Positions 49,980 through 63,268 of a DNA stretch of 64,000 nt are shown piece after piece. Both the position numbers and the translations under genes were made by a program. Position 1 is the first letter of the stretch. The number at the start of each line of letters is the position of its first letter. Source of the DNA: Drosophila miranda. Its lineage: Eukaryota > Arthropoda > Insecta > Diptera > Drosophilidae. Where the stretch lies: positions 14,508,001-14,572,000 of the forward strand of contig NC_046677.1 of NCBI RefSeq assembly GCF_003369915.1, written 5' to 3'. The notes below the pieces were generated by a model. The model saw nothing but the letters and a program-made list of their open reading frames with translations. It had not been told where the DNA came from and ran no database searches.

Positions 49980-50983
49980 AGCCGCTTTCAATTGTGAAAG
50001 CTGGCGGCGAGAGAAGAGAGAGCGAGACTTTCGCTCAAGCTTTGGCGTTGCTGGCGCTCAATTGTCTCGCGTCCATTGCCGAAGTCGGTTCTTTGTAGCG
50101 GCTCCACTGCATCTCTGTAGACGTTCCGTTGAACGGTATAAACGGAAAGAACGCTGTTGTTGTGTGACGCGCGGCACCCGTTTTTGCGTGTGTGCGTGCG
50201 ACAGTGTCCGTGGGTGTGTGTGTTTCTATATGTGCGCGCGCGATTGTGTGTGTGTGAGTGGGAGCCAAACAAATAGCAAAACGCAAAAGCGAAAAGGGCC
50301 GAAAGAAATCATAGAGCAGGAATCCCGTACAAACGGGGGTGGCGACAAACCACTGCTCCCTGTGTAACCACCACCCCCCCTCCCACAACACACAGCCCGC
50401 GAAATAAGCTCAAGTATGCACCGTTAAGGGCGCCATCCATTCACAATTTCCAATAACAACAAAAATACAAAAACAACAGAGAGTCGGCAAAAAAAAAAAC
50501 AATAACCGTTTGGCGAAAACAACAACAAGTGAAGCATAATTTGAAGAAACATCAGAACAAAAGGGAAAGCACAAACAACGGAGTCTGAGAAAGAGAGAGA
50601 AACAGCCGTCACTGAGTGGGAGAAAGATAGCAACAGCGGACAACAACAACGGACTCTGAGAGAAAGAGAAATAAAACAACGGACTCTGCTAGAAAGAGAG
50701 ATAGGAACAACGAAGAGCAAACCAAAAAAAGGATAATATTGAAAGCAACAAAAGAAGATTTTAAACAACAGATTCTGCGAAAAGAGAGAATTCCATAAAT
50801 TAACGGACACTGCAAAAAAAAAAGACCAAATCTACAAAAAAATAAAATTTTTTGGGTCTGCACCAATCGTTGTGGGCGTGGCTAAGTGCATCCAACTGTA
50901 ATGTTCCATTGCCGACGATCCCTATTCACCATCCATTCATCATTTTCATACTCATCATCATCAACGTGGGTGCCATCAACAAA
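49980..50983 (+). promoter_or_regulatory. Presumed promoter and long leader of the DHHC gene
   Basis: From ~49980 the sequence becomes GA- and CA-rich with TGTGTG/GCGCGC tracts (50185-50260) and the purine-rich repeat described separately, ending just before the ATG at 50984. GAGA-type repeats (GAGAGAAGAGAGAGCGAGA at 50008) are typical of fly developmental promoters. The exact start site is not defined; part of this may be intron. Confidence 0.5.
50574..50820 (+). repeat. Degenerate leader repeat CAACGGACTCTG-AGAAAGAGAG
   Basis: Near copies at 50575, 50647, 50677, 50765 and (partial) 50801, each an ACAACGGA(C/G)TCTG core followed by AGAAAGAGA. Spacing 30-90 bp. It lies in the presumed 5' leader of the DHHC gene. 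Confidence 0.7.
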
Positions 50984-53974
50984 ATGTCCAAAGCGACGGG
51001 AAACATTGGACCCGCGCTAGGAGGTTCAATCGGTGGAGCAAACGGTGTTAGGACGGAGGATCACATAATAACCATCAGTACTGCCAGCCTCGCGGAAGCC
51101 AGCAACGGGGAAGCACTGAAGCAATCGTCTGCCAGAGATTCGCCCATACACTCAGTTGGGCCACAATCTGTCGAGGTGCCCCACCAGCCGCCCAAAGCAA
51201 ACAGTGCCCAAACCCATACGAGCAACAGAGGGTACTCCCTTTGCCGATTGTCCCAGTTGGTTAGCTACCAGAATAACATTGCGGACGTCCAGCATCGACG
51301 TGGTAGACGGCTCCATGGACTGCAGTTGCCATTGCATCCGTTGCAACTGTTTGGATGGTTGGTCCTCCTGCTCTTCGGTTTGGCCAGCTATTGGGTGTTG
51401 ATCCCAGCATTTCATGCACCGCTACAGGGTCCGCTATATGGGCTCATCACTGGGCTGTATCTCGTGCACATTGCCTCACATTTGACGGCCCTGCTGACGG
51501 ATCCGGCGGACAAGGAGCTGCGGCGAGTGCATCGCAACGATCGCATTGTCCCAGAGTTTGATCGCACCAAGCACGGACACGTGATTGAGAACGGACGGTG
51601 TCATTTGTGCAACATACGCACCTCCTCGAGCCGCACCAAGCACTGTTCGGTGTGCAACAAGTGTGTGGGAAAGTTCGACCATCACTGCAAGTGGTTGAAT
51701 CATTGCATCGGATCGAGGAACTATGTGGCCTTCCTGATGTGCGTCGTCAGTGCGGTGGTGGCCACACTGGTGATTGTGGCCGCGGTGATTGCCCAAATCG
51801 CCTTCTACTACATCCAACCGGAGTGGCTGAGCTTCTACTGGTGTCGTTCCACCAGCGATCCGGACGCCGGACACCAAATGGAGCCCGGGGACTACATAAA
51901 TCTCACTCTAAGCCTTGGTAATGGGACCATGATGCTGCTGGAGCAGCCACCTGACGAGGAAGAACCCCAACAGATGGATGAGCAAATGGAGAACATAACC
52001 ATTTCCACCTTGCCCACACTCTTGGAGAATTTTACGGCTTTGATTGAGGCATCTGCCACATCCCAGCCAGGCATCAATATGACCACGAATCAGACCATCA
52101 CACCCGTAGTTGGGGGAATAGGTGTAAATGAAACTATATTCTTGCTGCTTTTGGGAGTCCTGGGACTCTTGGCAGCCGTGAGTGCAGGATTACTTCTCCA
52201 CCTGTGCTTTTTCCACATCTACATCTCGTTTTTGGGGCTCACGACCTACGAGTACATAAGGAATCATCGTCAGGCGCAGGAAGCCAAAGCCAAACAGCTG
52301 CTGGAGCAGGATACAGCCGTGGGAGTGGGCAAAAATGGAACAGTTCACTTCTCAGCAACCCTCCCAGAGCCCCACAATCCGTCCAAAACGATGCCAGGTG
52401 GTCAGCAGCTCTACTGTTTCTCCAAGGCGCCACATCCCAACCAGCAGCAGCAACAGGAGGCGGCTCTCTGCGCGGGACAAACCGAGCAATCGATGCGGAT
52501 GCATTGCTGTGCCAGCTCCAGGGAGTTCCATAAGTCGCGGCAGGCCATCTACCTGTGCTCCCTGCTGGAGGAGCGGACCAGCGCCACCAGTCACCATCCT
52601 CCTCTGCAGGACTCTCTGAGCAGCTTCCATTGTTGCTCCAGTTTTGCGGCTAGCTCCCTGCAGCGTCGCGTGAGTGTGGCCAAGGGCTCACTGATCTCTG
52701 GAGAGCTGCGACCCCAGCGTCCAGCCACGTATCTGCAGTACACGGAACAGTGCACACTCTGCACCTTTCGCCTGCGACGCGAAGGAGCAGCAGCAGGCGC
52801 ACCCAGCAGTGCGGGGGGAAGCAGCAGCACGAGGACCCTGTCCAGTCAAGCGGGTGTATCCTCCGCATCGGCCAATGGGGCGGCAGGGAACATCTCCAAA
52901 CATCAGCGCTGGCGCAGGAAATGGAACTGCTGTGCCAGTGTCCCGGACAGTCCCGATGTACCCAATGATCTCCTGGCGGCTCTGACCTTCAGAGAGCGCG
53001 AGAATGCGGAAGCGGCGGCCAAGCTGAATGCCCAAGAGCTGCCAATACAATTTATACGAACTCTGAATGGGGGCATGGATCATCCGGAGGTGGAACTGCC
53101 TGTGAAGACAACGACAACGACGCCGCCGCGCAGCTCTCGATTGCGGCACATGCTGCGCCTCCTGGGACGTTATAGAAGGCCCCGATGTCGCCATCATGGA
53201 GGAGGAGCCCACGGCGTGGCGGCCAAGGAGCATCATCAGCATCATGGCGGGGGCACTATCAAACAGAATCAGATACGTCCATTGCAACTGCAGGCGGCAG
53301 GTCGTGGCTACGTCGCCTCCACGACGCCAACAACAACGCCACCCGGCAGTTCTCCGAGTCGGAGCTCCGCAGAGAGCAGCAGCGAATCGGTGAGCACCAG
53401 CAGTCCCTCCAGTGGCTCCAAGAAGGAGCTAATGCTGTTGCCGACATCCGTGATCCGAGATGATAGTGTGACAACCTATACACTCACCCTGCCACCGGCA
53501 TTGCCGCCACCCACGCGACGCAAGATGCCGCAGGCCAGTCAGGAGTTGGCAGAACTTGCCGAGTCCCTGGGATTTGTCAGCAGTAATCATCATCATCCGC
53601 CGCCGCAACAGCAGCAGCAACAACACTTGACACCCAACAGTCGACAGATGCCCCATAGCCTAGGGAACGTCTATCGAAGGCAACGGAGGAAGCATTTCAT
53701 GCGCACTCGATCGCCCACACTGTCTCCCATCCACGAATCCGGCCTCTCCAATCCGACATCGCCGCAACCGCTGCGGCACCACCCACACAGCAGTCTAACA
53801 CTCAGCTCTAATTCCAATCCGGCCAAATGTTCGTCCCCACTCGCCAACCTTTCGTCGATGTCCTCATCCTCGGTGCTCGTCCAGAATCTATGCAGCCTGG
53901 CAGGCGAGACCCTTAGGAAGACATCGTCCAATAGTTCGCTCCAAAGCATCAGCTCCAACTCTAGCAGCACTTAA
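50984..53974 (+). CDS. CG17075: DHHC palmitoyltransferase (CG17075-like, ZDHHC1/11 type), 996 aa
   Basis: Single open frame. The ATG at 50984 (MSKATGNIGP) is the first in-frame ATG. Residues ~115-140 and ~148-170 form two membrane helices, then the Cys-rich domain (CHLCNIRTSSSRTKHCSVCNKC) with the catalytic DHHC at 232-235 (DHHCKWLNHCIG), two more helices (YVAFLMCVVSAVVATLV and FLLLLGVLGLLAAV), and the TTYEYI motif that follows TM4 in DHHC enzymes. An N-glycosylation-rich loop (NLT, NGT, NIT, NFT) separates TM3 and TM4. The long C-terminal tail is cytoplasmic by topology, rich in Ser, His and Gln runs. It S-acylates membrane-associated proteins at Golgi/ER-type membranes by family analogy. 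Symbol from memory of the melanogaster DHHC set and the 21E location. Confidence 0.85.
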   Translation: MSKATGNIGPALGGSIGGANGVRTEDHIITISTASLAEASNGEALKQSSARDSPIHSVGPQSVEVPHQPPKANSAQTHTSNRGYSLCRLSQLVSYQNNIADVQHRRGRRLHGLQLPLHPLQLFGWLVLLLFGLASYWVLIPAFHAPLQGPLYGLITGLYLVHIASHLTALLTDPADKELRRVHRNDRIVPEFDRTKHGHVIENGRCHLCNIRTSSSRTKHCSVCNKCVGKFDHHCKWLNHCIGSRNYVAFLMCVVSAVVATLVIVAAVIAQIAFYYIQPEWLSFYWCRSTSDPDAGHQMEPGDYINLTLSLGNGTMMLLEQPPDEEEPQQMDEQMENITISTLPTLLENFTALIEASATSQPGINMTTNQTITPVVGGIGVNETIFLLLLGVLGLLAAVSAGLLLHLCFFHIYISFLGLTTYEYIRNHRQAQEAKAKQLLEQDTAVGVGKNGTVHFSATLPEPHNPSKTMPGGQQLYCFSKAPHPNQQQQQEAALCAGQTEQSMRMHCCASSREFHKSRQAIYLCSLLEERTSATSHHPPLQDSLSSFHCCSSFAASSLQRRVSVAKGSLISGELRPQRPATYLQYTEQCTLCTFRLRREGAAAGAPSSAGGSSSTRTLSSQAGVSSASANGAAGNISKHQRWRRKWNCCASVPDSPDVPNDLLAALTFRERENAEAAAKLNAQELPIQFIRTLNGGMDHPEVELPVKTTTTTPPRSSRLRHMLRLLGRYRRPRCRHHGGGAHGVAAKEHHQHHGGGTIKQNQIRPLQLQAAGRGYVASTTPTTTPPGSSPSRSSAESSSESVSTSSPSSGSKKELMLLPTSVIRDDSVTTYTLTLPPALPPPTRRKMPQASQELAELAESLGFVSSNHHHPPPQQQQQQHLTPNSRQMPHSLGNVYRRQRRKHFMRTRSPTLSPIHESGLSNPTSPQPLRHHPHSSLTLSSNSNPAKCSSPLANLSSMSSSSVLVQNLCSLAGETLRKTSSNSSLQSISSNSSST

Positions 53975-54065
53975 AGCAAGGAGAAGCAAGGGGCACCCAA
54001 ATGATAAAGGAGTGTGCTGTGGTGTTAAACAGTTCCTCGAATGGTTTCTGTTAAGTCCTTTAGAT

Positions 54066-54107
54066 GATAGTCATAGTCATAGTCATAGTCATAGTCATAG
54101 CCATAGT
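54066..54107 (+). repeat. Hexanucleotide microsatellite (ATAGTC)n
   Basis: About seven tandem copies of ATAGTC with one ATAGCC variant, ~90 bp after the DHHC stop codon, probably in the 3' UTR. Confidence 0.85.
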
Positions 54108-55703
54108 CGACGTCCCCTTGGCTTTCGGTGGATCCAGGAAATCAATTAATCTGCAAATAAGTATCCAAAGTCATAACCAATTGAAATCAATTAAGGCCTC
54201 CGCCATCGGCAGAGTGGCAGGAAATTGCCAGTGGATGCGATGTGGTTTCATGGCCAGAAACTTAATTACCTTTTTTGCATAGGATGTTGCGGCTCTTTGT
54301 TTGAGTTTATTGAATGCATATTTAATTTATTAGAAGTCCTGGCCCGGCCCCTCGAGCGCTAACCGAAAATAATTTTAGTTTGTGGGTCCTTTCTCGGTCT
54401 CGGCCTCAAGGAAGCTATGGATACGTGGTTTATTCTTGAATGAAATTTCACCATGGAATTTAGCGTTGGGCTGTGTCTACTTTTGGCTTGAATTTCTTTG
54501 TTTTATTCTCAACTAAGGATGGTTATTCCTTATTGAAGTTAGGAATATTCATTGTTTTGAAAATATTCACAGTTCTTTTGGATAGTCCTGTGTCCGTGTT
54601 CCCTAAAATCAAAGGTAGTTTTCCCTTGGAATTCCGTTTGAGCAGTGCTGCCACATCGTTTGTCACTAACAGCATTATCCCCACTCTCTAGTACCTACTT
54701 ACTACATGTCTATCCCTAACAATGTTCGCTTATCCTTTGTCTTCATTGAATGACTTTGCAGTTGAATTTATAAAATATGCAACAGCATGTGCTGCAAATG
54801 CAGCCAAGGGGTCGTGTCGTCTGTTGTGAGCGGGCAGGTCACAAGAGGGGAGCAGCCAGCAGCTCCCCACTGATATTGATTTTCATTTTCCACAAAATTT
54901 ATAAGCAAAGGCGATGGGGTGATTACGTATTGTACGGATGTACGTATACGAGTACGCGAGTATCTGTATCTGTATATCCACTCGTATATCCTGGCATCAT
55001 CCATACAACAGAGAGGCAAAATCATTCCACCATTCGGGGCATGCCTCGCCCCAAGGGAAGCAGACTGCTGATGCTGATGCTGCTGCATGTTGCCAAATTG
55101 TTACGCAAATGTTTTCATTCGATTTAAATTCAAATGCAGTGACAAAACTCGACAATAGACCCGAGAGATACAACAGATACGAGCACGAGTTCGAGTACGA
55201 GGTAGAAGGTTGCCCCATGCCCTATCCATCATGGCTCTAAACCTAATTTTGATGACTGACTCACAGACAGAGAGAGCGACCCATTAAATATGCTGAAAAA
55301 ACTGAATAATTAATGAAATACAAGTCGAAAAAACAGATAGAAGTACAGCAAGGAAATGCGTCAAATGTGAGATTGAATCGCGGGGATTGAGCGCTCCTGT
55401 TTCTATTCCTTCAGCTGTCATTCAGGGCAAAAGTTTAACGAATGGTTGGATAGATATCAGGGTTTGCTTTGACTAGTGCTTGCCATAACGAGGACGCACA
55501 TCAGGAGGACTCCGTCTGGTCCTCCTATTCCCAGACAGTCGTCCGTGTCGGCTCTCATGTTATTGAAACTGACAGTCGAGGCAGAAAGCCAAATGGAAAG
55601 TCCATTTTTAACTGGCTAACACACACTGTGGGAGGGAAGTGTGTGTGTGTGGGATGTGATGTGGCACGAGTAATGGTGCGGCATGGTGTGATGTGATGTG
55701 AGA

Positions 55704-55723
55704 CGGATGGATGGATGGATGGC
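55704..55723 (+). repeat. Tetranucleotide microsatellite (GGAT)n
   Basis: Short run of GGAT/ATGG repeats, 4-5 units, next to GTGATGTGATGTG repeats. Confidence 0.8.
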
Positions 55724-58700
55724 TGGTTTGTTAGCGCGAGAATCGAGTACAGGAAATGGCTGTAGAGGAGGTGTTCGATGTTCAAGGTGTGGCCGGTGTG
55801 GCAGTTAGCTTCACTCAGAGTGTGATTAGTTTCTTTTCCATTTCTCTTTCTTTCTGTCTGTTTAACAGTCATTCCAAATCAATTTTCTTACCCTTCATCA
55901 TTCAGATTTTGAATTGTAAATAGTTTTTTCTTTAATTGAGTGACTTTTAACTCTTTAAGTTTGTACTTTTGGAGGGCTTAACACCACAAAAAGTACCATG
56001 GAATCAGTATTAACTTCATAAATTTAAGGAACAGTTGAGAAATTCATGTTAAGATCATTAACTTGCTCTACCATTCACTTCTTTTGGCCTCTTCATTAAT
56101 GCAGGCACATGTGCCTCACATTTCATTTGCATTCAATTTGCTTGATACAATCCATTAGCACTTTTCAGTAAACCTTCTATCACAATTCATTCATCTTTCA
56201 ATTCCTAACCAATCTTTTGGTTAAATTCAATTTCTATGCTCTTAAAGTACAACCAACTCAGAGCATATCTGCTGTAAACTTTTGTTCGAAAGAAAACTTC
56301 TATTGTGATTCTCCAAAAGTTTACCAAAAACTTTTTAACTTTAAAGAAAAAGGAAAGAGGATAAAGGAAATTCGCTTTTGGTTTAGTTACTTACTCACAT
56401 GGAAGTAATCCACAATCTTTGAATTTAAATGGACTATTCGAAAATGTTTTCGTTGCAAAATTGCATTCAAAGTGTTTTATTTTGTGTAAAACATTATAGT
56501 TATACCACAAAATGTTTAATTTATTGTAAAATGCAAATGTTTTATTCATTATGATTTTCTAACTATTAAACTAACTATTTCTTGACTATTAAAGTCGTTC
56601 CTTATCAAATGTTTTCATCACTACTCGTATTAAATCTTTCAATATTTCCGCATACATTTGTAAAAAAACCTTTAGTCCTTAAGAACAGTTATACATTCAA
56701 ATTGTAGTACTAATATAGTCGTTCATCATTTAAAATGTATTTTGTTTTTGCACTCTCGGGCATAGTCTTTTACAGCCGTCTGCCTGCCGCCGGTAGACGA
56801 AGAATAATTTGCGTAGAAATGTGTGCAGTTGAGATACATATTAAGTGTATAAAGTCGAAAGGTTTTTGTCGAGGCTCCAGGCCCCTTTACCGACGAGACA
56901 TTTCTGCCAATCCTAAGTACAGTCATCACAAAGCGCTTTCCTCGAAAGTTTTCTATCAAACCCTGTTTCCCTTACAACTTTCCCCAAAACATTTGTCTGC
57001 TTTAAATAATTCAGTTCTTTCTTTTTCCTTTATAAATTGCCGCCACCACTCTTTTTTGAATTTCGGCCACACTGTTACTTCTGGCTAAATAATTAAACCG
57101 GTCAGACTGTCACATGCGAAATGAGGCCAACAAATAAATGGAAACTTAATTAATTCATTATTAATGCTCATTGACAGCGATGGTCTGAAAGCACCAGAAA
57201 GAAAATCAAGTGGAATCCAAGTACAAATGTGGTTGACATATACAAAAGCTATTTTTGGATTGGGAATGAGATGGGGAGAAACCGAAACAAAGTTATAGGG
57301 AAAGGCTAGAGGAAAAGAGCTTGAAAGACAGTGTCATTGAGCCTTCGTTTGACATGCACTTTTGCAGTGGTATTCAGACGTGCAGAGAGACAGTCAGACA
57401 GACAGAGAGACGCCTGCTAAATGACTGAAAATAACATAATGCAACAACTATAAATGGATTTTCAATGCAGACTTCACTGCACTGACAGCTGGAGCAACAT
57501 ACATTTTCCTTCTTTGGGTTTTCCTTTGCATTTTCCCCACTTTTCGCCTTTTCTCCTGCTCATTTCCGTAGAACGACAAAAAACATGCTGCATACTTTTG
57601 AGGGAGCTGTTTCCTTTCTCTGATGTATGCTACATTTTCCATGTGTGTGCGTAAGAAGAGTGCTTGGTGGTGCTTGGTGTTTGTGTGCCTGGTGTGTAGG
57701 GAAAATGTTTAATTTGATGGCACTTGGCATTAAGATTTGGAGCTGCACCTGCCACCAGTAGACACACGCACTAACAGATACTCGACTCGTACTCGTACAT
57801 TCTTCCAGGGTTCATTATGTGTATCCGACAGTGAAAAGAGTATCCTTATATGTTGTGTATGCTGTAGATGGTTGAGGCTATGGTGACTATTCTTTAATGT
57901 TGAGGTACATACATATGTACATCCATTATACTCCCATTCATGCATTTATTTCCTACTCCTATCCCTAAATGTATGTTGTTTACTCCACATTCTTGACAAT
58001 ACTTTATTTAGGATAAACACTATTTTGCTCTTTCCTTTAAAATGTGCACTTCGAAGTAGAGTAAATAAATTTCACTTTGAAACAAACAAAACTACAAATG
58101 TATCTCCTGCCTGCTCTCACCTTTGCATTACTTTCCTCTGAGGAAAAAGCAACAAAACGGCTTTTTTTCAGATTTTCTTTTGGCTGTGCCTTTCTGTAGA
58201 GAGGTGCTCTTTCTGCCTTTAGCCATATGTCCGGACCCACCGACAGCTGTCTGCCCTGTGGTCATACAGCCACACTTCAGGAGACCCATAGCCAGGGAGA
58301 GCTGTCCATGCGAATGCTCTCTGAACTCTGAAGTCCTTGGACCTGAAAGAGTTACCTCCTGTATGGTTTTTCTTTTTCCTTCACTTTCAGTTGTCTGTAG
58401 AGTAATTTCAGCAAAAATTAAAGTAAAATATATTCATGTACATATATTGGATATATTCCTGATATATGTATGTGTTATATGGTTATAAAAATATTCCACT
58501 TTAATTGCATGTTCGTGTCATGTACATGCAACGGCCCGAACCACACGACCAGAACCAGAACAGGGGTCCTGGGATCCAGGCAACGCCCTCGAGTTTTCAT
58601 TTCGATTCTTTTCCGCCCGCCTGGATATTGTTTATGGAGACACAAGCTCCTGGGGATCTCCATTTGGGTTGGAGTATTCTGTTCCTTTTTGGGGCGTTTG

Positions 58701-61591
58701 TTCCGTTCGCTCGTGCTCCCACTATGGCAACGCAAAAATGCATTTGCCGATGTTGTCATGACCACTTGTTGTTGGGTTTCATGTTGGTTTTTTCCACTGG
58801 TAGTAGTTGTTATTTTTGTGCATCAATTAAAAAACATTTTCTCTCTTTGCTGCAATATGCCTTTGACATGCAACGGCGAAGATTTCACACAAAAAAAAGT
58901 GTACATCATTCTGGGCCTACACTAATCGAAAATTAATATATTTTCCAGGAGTTTGAAAAGTTTCTCTGTTTATAAGAAAGTTTTTCTACTCTTTCAACTA
59001 TTTTTTTACTTCGTTTCAATAATGAATGACTATCTTTCGACTGGATTTCTATACAAGTTTTGGCTTTAGGTACGAATAACATTCGTATACTTTATTTTTA
59101 GAAAATATGTTCTATTTCTAGGGACAAATTTCTGTAAAGTAGAACAGATTGAAAGGGCATCGAAACAAGTATCCCAGAAAACCTTCAATTGCAGAAAATA
59201 TAAACGTTTTTATTGTACATTTTCCATAGAAAATTGTAATTTCGGAGAAATAAAAACAGTTAAGAGGCTTTTATTAAGAGGTTAAGTGGCTTTCGCATCA
59301 TCATTATTCAGATTACTGGGAAAATTCTATAAATATAACGTATTCTTGGTACTACAAATTGTATGATAATATTCCAGGGGCTGGAAAATTTTTTAAGCAG
59401 CTTGGAAAACATGTTTAATGGGAAAGTTTCAGAAAGAATTAAGCGATAAGAAGGCATTCCTCAAACGAAAGCATTTAAAGTGTTAAATTTATATTTATTT
59501 GAAAGAAATTCATGGCAATTTTCTCCTAGTGTATTCCAAAAGTTTGGCCAATTTATCAGGTTTCCTTTTTGAGTGGGTGTGTCGTCTGATATCTCCGCCT
59601 TCTATGCAAACGAATTATGATTGATTTGGCTGAAATTGGGTGCGATGTCTAGTCGGTTCAGACAGGTTTTGCTTGTACACGTACATGCCCACTGGCAGCG
59701 CCCACTCCCACTCCGCCCACTGATTTCTTCGGTTGTTGTCATTAGCAATGGGTGGTATTTGGGCGCTATACATGTTTCGATGGGGTTCTGTCCCATTGTT
59801 GGCCTGACTTTCCTTTCCTCGGAGTTTTGGTATTCCTTTCCTCTAACTCTGGATTCCCTTCCTCAAACTCTTGATTCCCTTTCTCCAACTATTTGCATTG
59901 TCTCTGGGCTGCCATGCAATGACATTTTTTTAGCTCTTTCTTCCATTTTTCCTTTTTGGTTTTGGTTCAACGAACTCTCCTCCTGGTTTTCCCCTACGTC
60001 TTTGGTTGGGTGCCCATTGTATTGCTGTTCCAACCAGGTGGGATCCACCGCCCTCCCACTCCGGGCCAGCTTTTAATATGCTTTTCAATTTAGTTAATGA
60101 CTTTCCCAGATGGTAGTAGGCCCTTGAACCGATGTATGGGCTCGGTTCTTTGCATGTAACTCTATCTAAAACAAAGAATGTCGCTATAATATAAAGAAAA
60201 TGATGGAAAAACTAAGTGAATGAGACTGGAAAATTGCTGGCATAAGAGAACGAATATGGAAATGCAAGAAAATACAACAATAATTATATTAATTTAGGCA
60301 GCAAATTGATTGTAAAATTTCTGTGCACACAGAAAAATATATATTTTGATAAAATGTGCAGCCAACAAAAAAAAGTCCACAAATAAATGAAAACCAAAGC
60401 AAAAATATTTATAAATATCAAAGAAGTATAGAAAACAATTAGAAATATTTCCACAAAAATGGAAACACACAATAAAAAAGAAAAAAGGAATAACAAAAAA
60501 TAAAAAATGCTATAAAAGAAAAGCGTTGAATAAATTTAACTGCAAATAATAATGGGAAAATGCTTTTCCATTTAATTGTTTTTTATTTTTACTAGCTTTA
60601 CAAAATAAAAGATATTTTTTTCCTTTTTTGCTTCATATATTTTCTAGTATTTTATGGACCCCTGTTTAAAGAGTTAAGTGAATTGTATGTGGCTCTCTGA
60701 AGCGCAAAGGAAAATAGAGCGCAAGAATACGAAATAAAAAAACAAACTGAAACAAAACTACATATAAAACTATCATTGGCCAGCACCTGTCGTCCAGTGG
60801 GGGCTCATCATTGAGGGATTTTCGTGACTCGCTCACCAATGGTATTTTAAATATTTAACAAGGCTGCAGCACCGCATGATGGGGATAGCTTTGTGGAGTG
60901 GATACCAGGGGTCTCTTGATGTGAGTCTGCTGGAGGTAGATGATGATCATGATGGAGTCTCTGCTTGGAGGTTGAGAACTATGTATGAGCCTCTGAAAGT
61001 ACGTGGTACTCTGAGTAGGTCCTAGGTCCTTTCCGATTCATGCAGCACACCAGCTCGTGTTGACATTTTCATTGCTGCCCTGCGAGGAGTACACATTTGC
61101 CTAATTTGCTCCACGTTGCGGTCATTATGGTCGGAATCACTTGGAATCACGCTCCCCACGCCTGACGGGGGGTCCGACACTCATTCGCAGACATTGGTCA
61201 CGCTGCGCGTTGGCCAATTTTGTGGTTTTTGTCAATGAAATGGATGGTCGGGTGTTTTAATTTAAGTTTAAGTAAACAATAAGTTCAAAGTATTTTGAAA
61301 AATAAAAGAAAAATATTATCGTATAGCTCCTCTCCTCCGACTATGGAAATTTTTATTTATTGTAGATTTTTCCAGTTGTATGTTTAGCGTTTTTCTGTGT
61401 TTTTATGATTTATGCAAATACTTGTGCGTAAATTAACAAAGTAAATTGTTGTTGGCATTTTTTATGTATTTTTCCGTTTGCTTTTTGTCGTTATATCCTG
61501 GCGTCTCCGTGTGTGTTTGCCTCGCCAAAACAAATCACACAAATGGCAGACACACACGTACACACTGAGGCAGCACACCTGTAATGGCACT

Positions 61592-61627
61592 TTGTGTGTG
61601 TGCGTGTGTGTGTGTGTGTGTGTGTGC
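61592..61627 (+). repeat. (GT)n microsatellite
   Basis: About 17 GT units with one GC interruption. Confidence 0.9.
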
Positions 61628-63216
61628 GGCTCAAAAAGCTTAGCGCTTTCCCAATAAAACGTTGGGGATTTATGGGTACGTGTCATTTGGCTTGTTTGTC
61701 CTTTTCTTCCACCCTCTCTCTCACCCTTTGCAACAGATAAGGTATGTACGGTGCTGTGTATGTATGTATCTATGCAACACGGTGGCAACATAACAAATAA
61801 AACCAAATCCAGTAGACGACTACCGACCCCGCTGACACTCGGGGCAAATAAAGGAGCAACTAATTGAGCAACGCCTGTTAAGTAGGCAACACTTTTCGAC
61901 GGGGCCGGGCAGGCTGAAACTTTTAATGGAAGGATTCCAAGGACAAAAGCAGAGCTTGATAGGAGTAGTTCCATTATGTAGTATATTATTTTACAAGGTT
62001 TTGAGTAACCAAACGGAGACTGCACTTTGAAGAGGATTCACTAAAGATTCTTAAGAGACTTTATCCAAATAGAATATTTTGAAGAAAAGTTTACTGCTGC
62101 AATTTGAAGAAATTTGAGACTAAAATAAAGTAAGAAATACTTTAATTATTAAGTGATTTATGAGTGAAAGATGAGATTGTTCTTTTAATAGTTTGGAATA
62201 GAAATCATGGCATTATAATAGCATATATCATCTTTTATACACACTGTCGATCAAAATGCATTTTCTATTGGAAATGTGTGTTTGACGGGCAGCCATTTAG
62301 GACGACATTTTGGTATTGAATCCACCTCTTTATCAGTCTACCGGCGGAAGATTACCAATATAATCCCGAAACAATGTTGGGATATGCTGTACATATTTTA
62401 TAAATGTGTCCCTGTAGAAAGAAACAAAAAACGCTAATCAAGGGACTTATAGAAAGAATAGAAGAAAGAAATATATATGCTATTTCTTTATTTATTGAAT
62501 AAAATGAAACAACTTTGAACTAATAGCTCCCTTGATGCGTATAAATGACCAATCTTAATACTCGTACGTACTATTTACTGCCTCTACCATCTCTCTTAGG
62601 TGTATAATAAACTAGTCCCTCGAGCCTTCATTCAAGTAGGTTTTTTTTTGTTCCTGAAAGTTTTCATACTAGAATCTGTTGCACTGCATTCAAGTTTTCG
62701 ACTTAATGAATCTTTTTTCTTTGGTTTCTCCAAGTTTCTACGTTTAAGTACCCCTCCCCCCTAACAACATCTTCGTCAAAACTTATGTCATATTACTTCT
62801 AGCCAAAGTGCAAAGTCCCTTTGCTTTTCTCCCACACATAAATACTATAACCCATTAAAAACTAGGGAAAAAGTTGGATTTGTAAGTTATTTAGAAAACC
62901 CAATCCAATCTTTAACCTTTCGAGTGCCAGAGGGGTCTCCTGAGTAGCTCTCTCCAATTCAATCAGTAATATTCACGTTCAATTTGGCCATTTGGCCTCC
63001 GAGATGCCGCCCTCATCATGGCTCGCTGTCGTTCTCATCGTCTGGGCATACAAATATAATTAAGTGCAAAGGCAACACACCAGACAGCCAGCCCGAAAAC
63101 ACGGAAGAAGCATGAGAGAACATCCTTCGTAGCACATACACACACACAAGGCCAAATGGCACAGCCCCTTCATTATCGTCACTGCAGTTGGAAGGCTGTC
63201 TATACGCAGCCATACC

Positions 63217-63268
63217 AACCCCATTCCCATCCCAATCCCAATCCCCATCCCCATCGCCATCCCATCCT
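63217..63268 (+). repeat. Pyrimidine-rich (CCCATC/CCCAAT)n simple repeat
   Basis: Eight to nine degenerate hexamers of CCCATY type. Confidence 0.8.

Noticed and set aside
61462-62025. 187-aa minus-strand open frame
   Set aside because: Runs through a (GT)n tract and has HTHT-type repeats; no coding character otherwise.
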